DNA of 30,792 bases from Chara braunii (Eukaryota; Streptophyta; Charophyceae; Charales; Characeae). Location of the stretch: assembly GCA_003427395.1 (NCBI GenBank), contig BFEA01000048.1:2799605-2830396 (forward strand), given 5' to 3'. The stretch's first letter is position 1, and every line of letters begins with the position of its first letter. The position numbers and the translations under genes are program-made. Positions 29,897-30,792 of the stretch are shown piece after piece. The notes beneath the pieces are model-generated. The model was not told where the DNA came from, did no database searches, and saw only the letters and a program-made list of their open reading frames with translations.

Positions 29897-29970
29897 CTGC
29901 ATAACACACCAAGCACACCAAACACACCAAACACCCGGTGAGAGCATGCCAAACGTACACATACCTGCAT
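29865..29970. repeat. Duplicated exon start and splice acceptor
   Basis: 38 bases at 29865-29902, spanning the first ~32 coding bases and the acceptor, recur at 29933-29970 (68-bp offset) with one substitution. The spacer and the DNA beyond are made of caaacacacc-type units, continuing as (actacacca)n to about 30030. Confidence 0.93.
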
Positions 29971-30305
29971 TTTCATCCACATCAAACACACCAAACACAC
30001 CAACTACACCAACTACACCAACTACACCAAACAGGAAAATCTGATGTCACAAAAAAGAGCCATGTCACAAAAAAGAGCCAGTCAAGTCCAATACAGCAGG
30101 TGTAGCAATCAAGCCTCACAGAAGGCCAGAAAAGTACATGTGACTAGGCAAATGCATCTATCAAACTCGAAACCACAGCGAAGTCTACCAGGCAATAGTG
30201 ACAAGGGCCCCACATGAAATTATCTTCAAAATGTCACATAAAGCAACAAACAGCTTGACAAATGTCAACCAATTGTGACAAGTTTTTCTCCCAGGGGATA
30301 CCGAC
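29897..30305 (-). other. Putative intron upstream of the 411-nt exon
   Basis: It begins (transcript direction) at the tentative donor 30305 and includes the duplicated exon fragment and the ACACC-rich repeats. A 19-bp direct repeat catgtcacaaaaaagagcc type pair lies at about 30043-30080. Confidence 0.5.
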
Positions 30306-30334
30306 CTTCCACCATCAAAGTCCTCAACAGCAAA
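30306..30334 (-). CDS. Possible 29-nt microexon of the SIP1-like gene
   Basis: Bounded by TCTTTCAG and GGAAG|GTCGGT, it reads FAVEDFDGG and leaves AG, which with the next exon's G makes Arg before YVYVWHA. The phase fits exactly, and VED before YVYVWHA echoes the VVE/VVD of SIP1 proteins, but the block is about three residues shorter than usual. Tentative. Confidence 0.35.
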
Positions 30335-30792
30335 CTGAAAGATGCACCACATCATTCTGTCTGGTCACAGAAACTAACCCATCGCAATTTGTTTCCATGT
30401 GATCCACCAGTGCATTCACTTCCACAACATCAATTCATCAGAGAGCTTCATTTTGCCATTCAGCTTCCTTTTGACATTCACAGACAATGCTTCACATATG
30501 ACAGGCCAAACGGCTGACAACCATTGGATGAGACTCCGATGAGAACACTTAAAAAGTGCTAAAACCATCAGAGTACTTCCTAAAGTCGTGCCCGTTGACA
30601 AGCCAGGATTTTAGGAAACGTACGGGCCATTACAGGAGCACCCAAACTCATCTGACTAGAAACATTTCTACTCTATTTTTCCCCCCGGCCAATAGCCGGG
30701 CCAAGTACTGGTGGTTTAAGAAACCATTTTTGACCTTTTAAGCTGCAGTGTGAAAACATAAAGGCTGATGAGAACACTTGAAACCATCAGTA
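30335..30792 (-). other. Right-edge DNA, probably intron of the SIP1-like gene
   Basis: No exon of the missing N-terminal part could be recognised. A related pair of segments (gatgagaacactt...aaccatcag) occurs at 30538-30572 and 30767-30790. At 30703-30719 gtactggtggtttaag matches an end of the TTAA miniature elements; a possible partner gatccaccagtgcattc is at 30401. Confidence 0.5.

Noticed and set aside
30401-30719. Fourth complete TTAA miniature element
   Set aside because: Only the right end (gtactggtggtttaag) is good. The possible left end lacks TTAA, and the interior has no similarity to the other copies.

Overview
The window looks like nuclear DNA of a land plant. Three things point there: a seed-imbibition/raffinose-synthase family gene split into many short exons by introns of about 0.4 to 3.5 kb, a Ty3/gypsy LTR retrotransposon primed by initiator tRNA-Met, and abundant microsatellites, small DNA elements and tRNA-like retroposons. 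I cannot name the species. No bacterial-type operons, rRNA genes or CRISPR arrays are present. One ambiguous base (n) lies at 12882.

Layout. 1-1327: repeat-rich DNA with a (TG)n(GA)n microsatellite at the edge and a 140-bp tandem duplication. 1328-11372: one decayed Ty3/gypsy element of the chromovirus type. It has two LTRs (1328-2678 and 9992-11275, the latter with its end duplicated to 11372), a PBS, a long leader with two hairpins, gag, protease, RT, RNase H, integrase, a chromodomain-like tail and a PPT. It is dead: stops, frameshifts, an inserted miniature element in protease, and three tandem duplications in RT, one of which doubles the YLDD box. 11373-16899: no convincing gene, but repeats, a near-perfect inverted duplication (13838-14020) and long CT tracts.

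16900-30334, minus strand: the 3' part of a SIP1/RFS1-like glycoside hydrolase family 36 gene. Nine exons were placed with matching GT-AG borders and phases, plus one tentative 29-nt exon. They run from the YVYVWHA block through the KVDV and RASDDF catalytic motifs to the stop. About 480 residues are covered; the N-terminal third should lie beyond the right edge. The introns hold a LINE remnant (22776-23510), a SINE-like tRNA-derived repeat, tRNA-like dimers, and three copies of a miniature inverted-repeat element with TTAA borders.

The most striking window-wide signal is the number of local direct tandem duplications, mostly two copies of 22 to 184 bp and slightly diverged, in introns, intergenic DNA and transposon alike. 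Two of them copy a 3' splice site of the SIP1-like gene. This looks like a mutational habit of the genome rather than one repeat family. I found no dedicated new multi-gene system.
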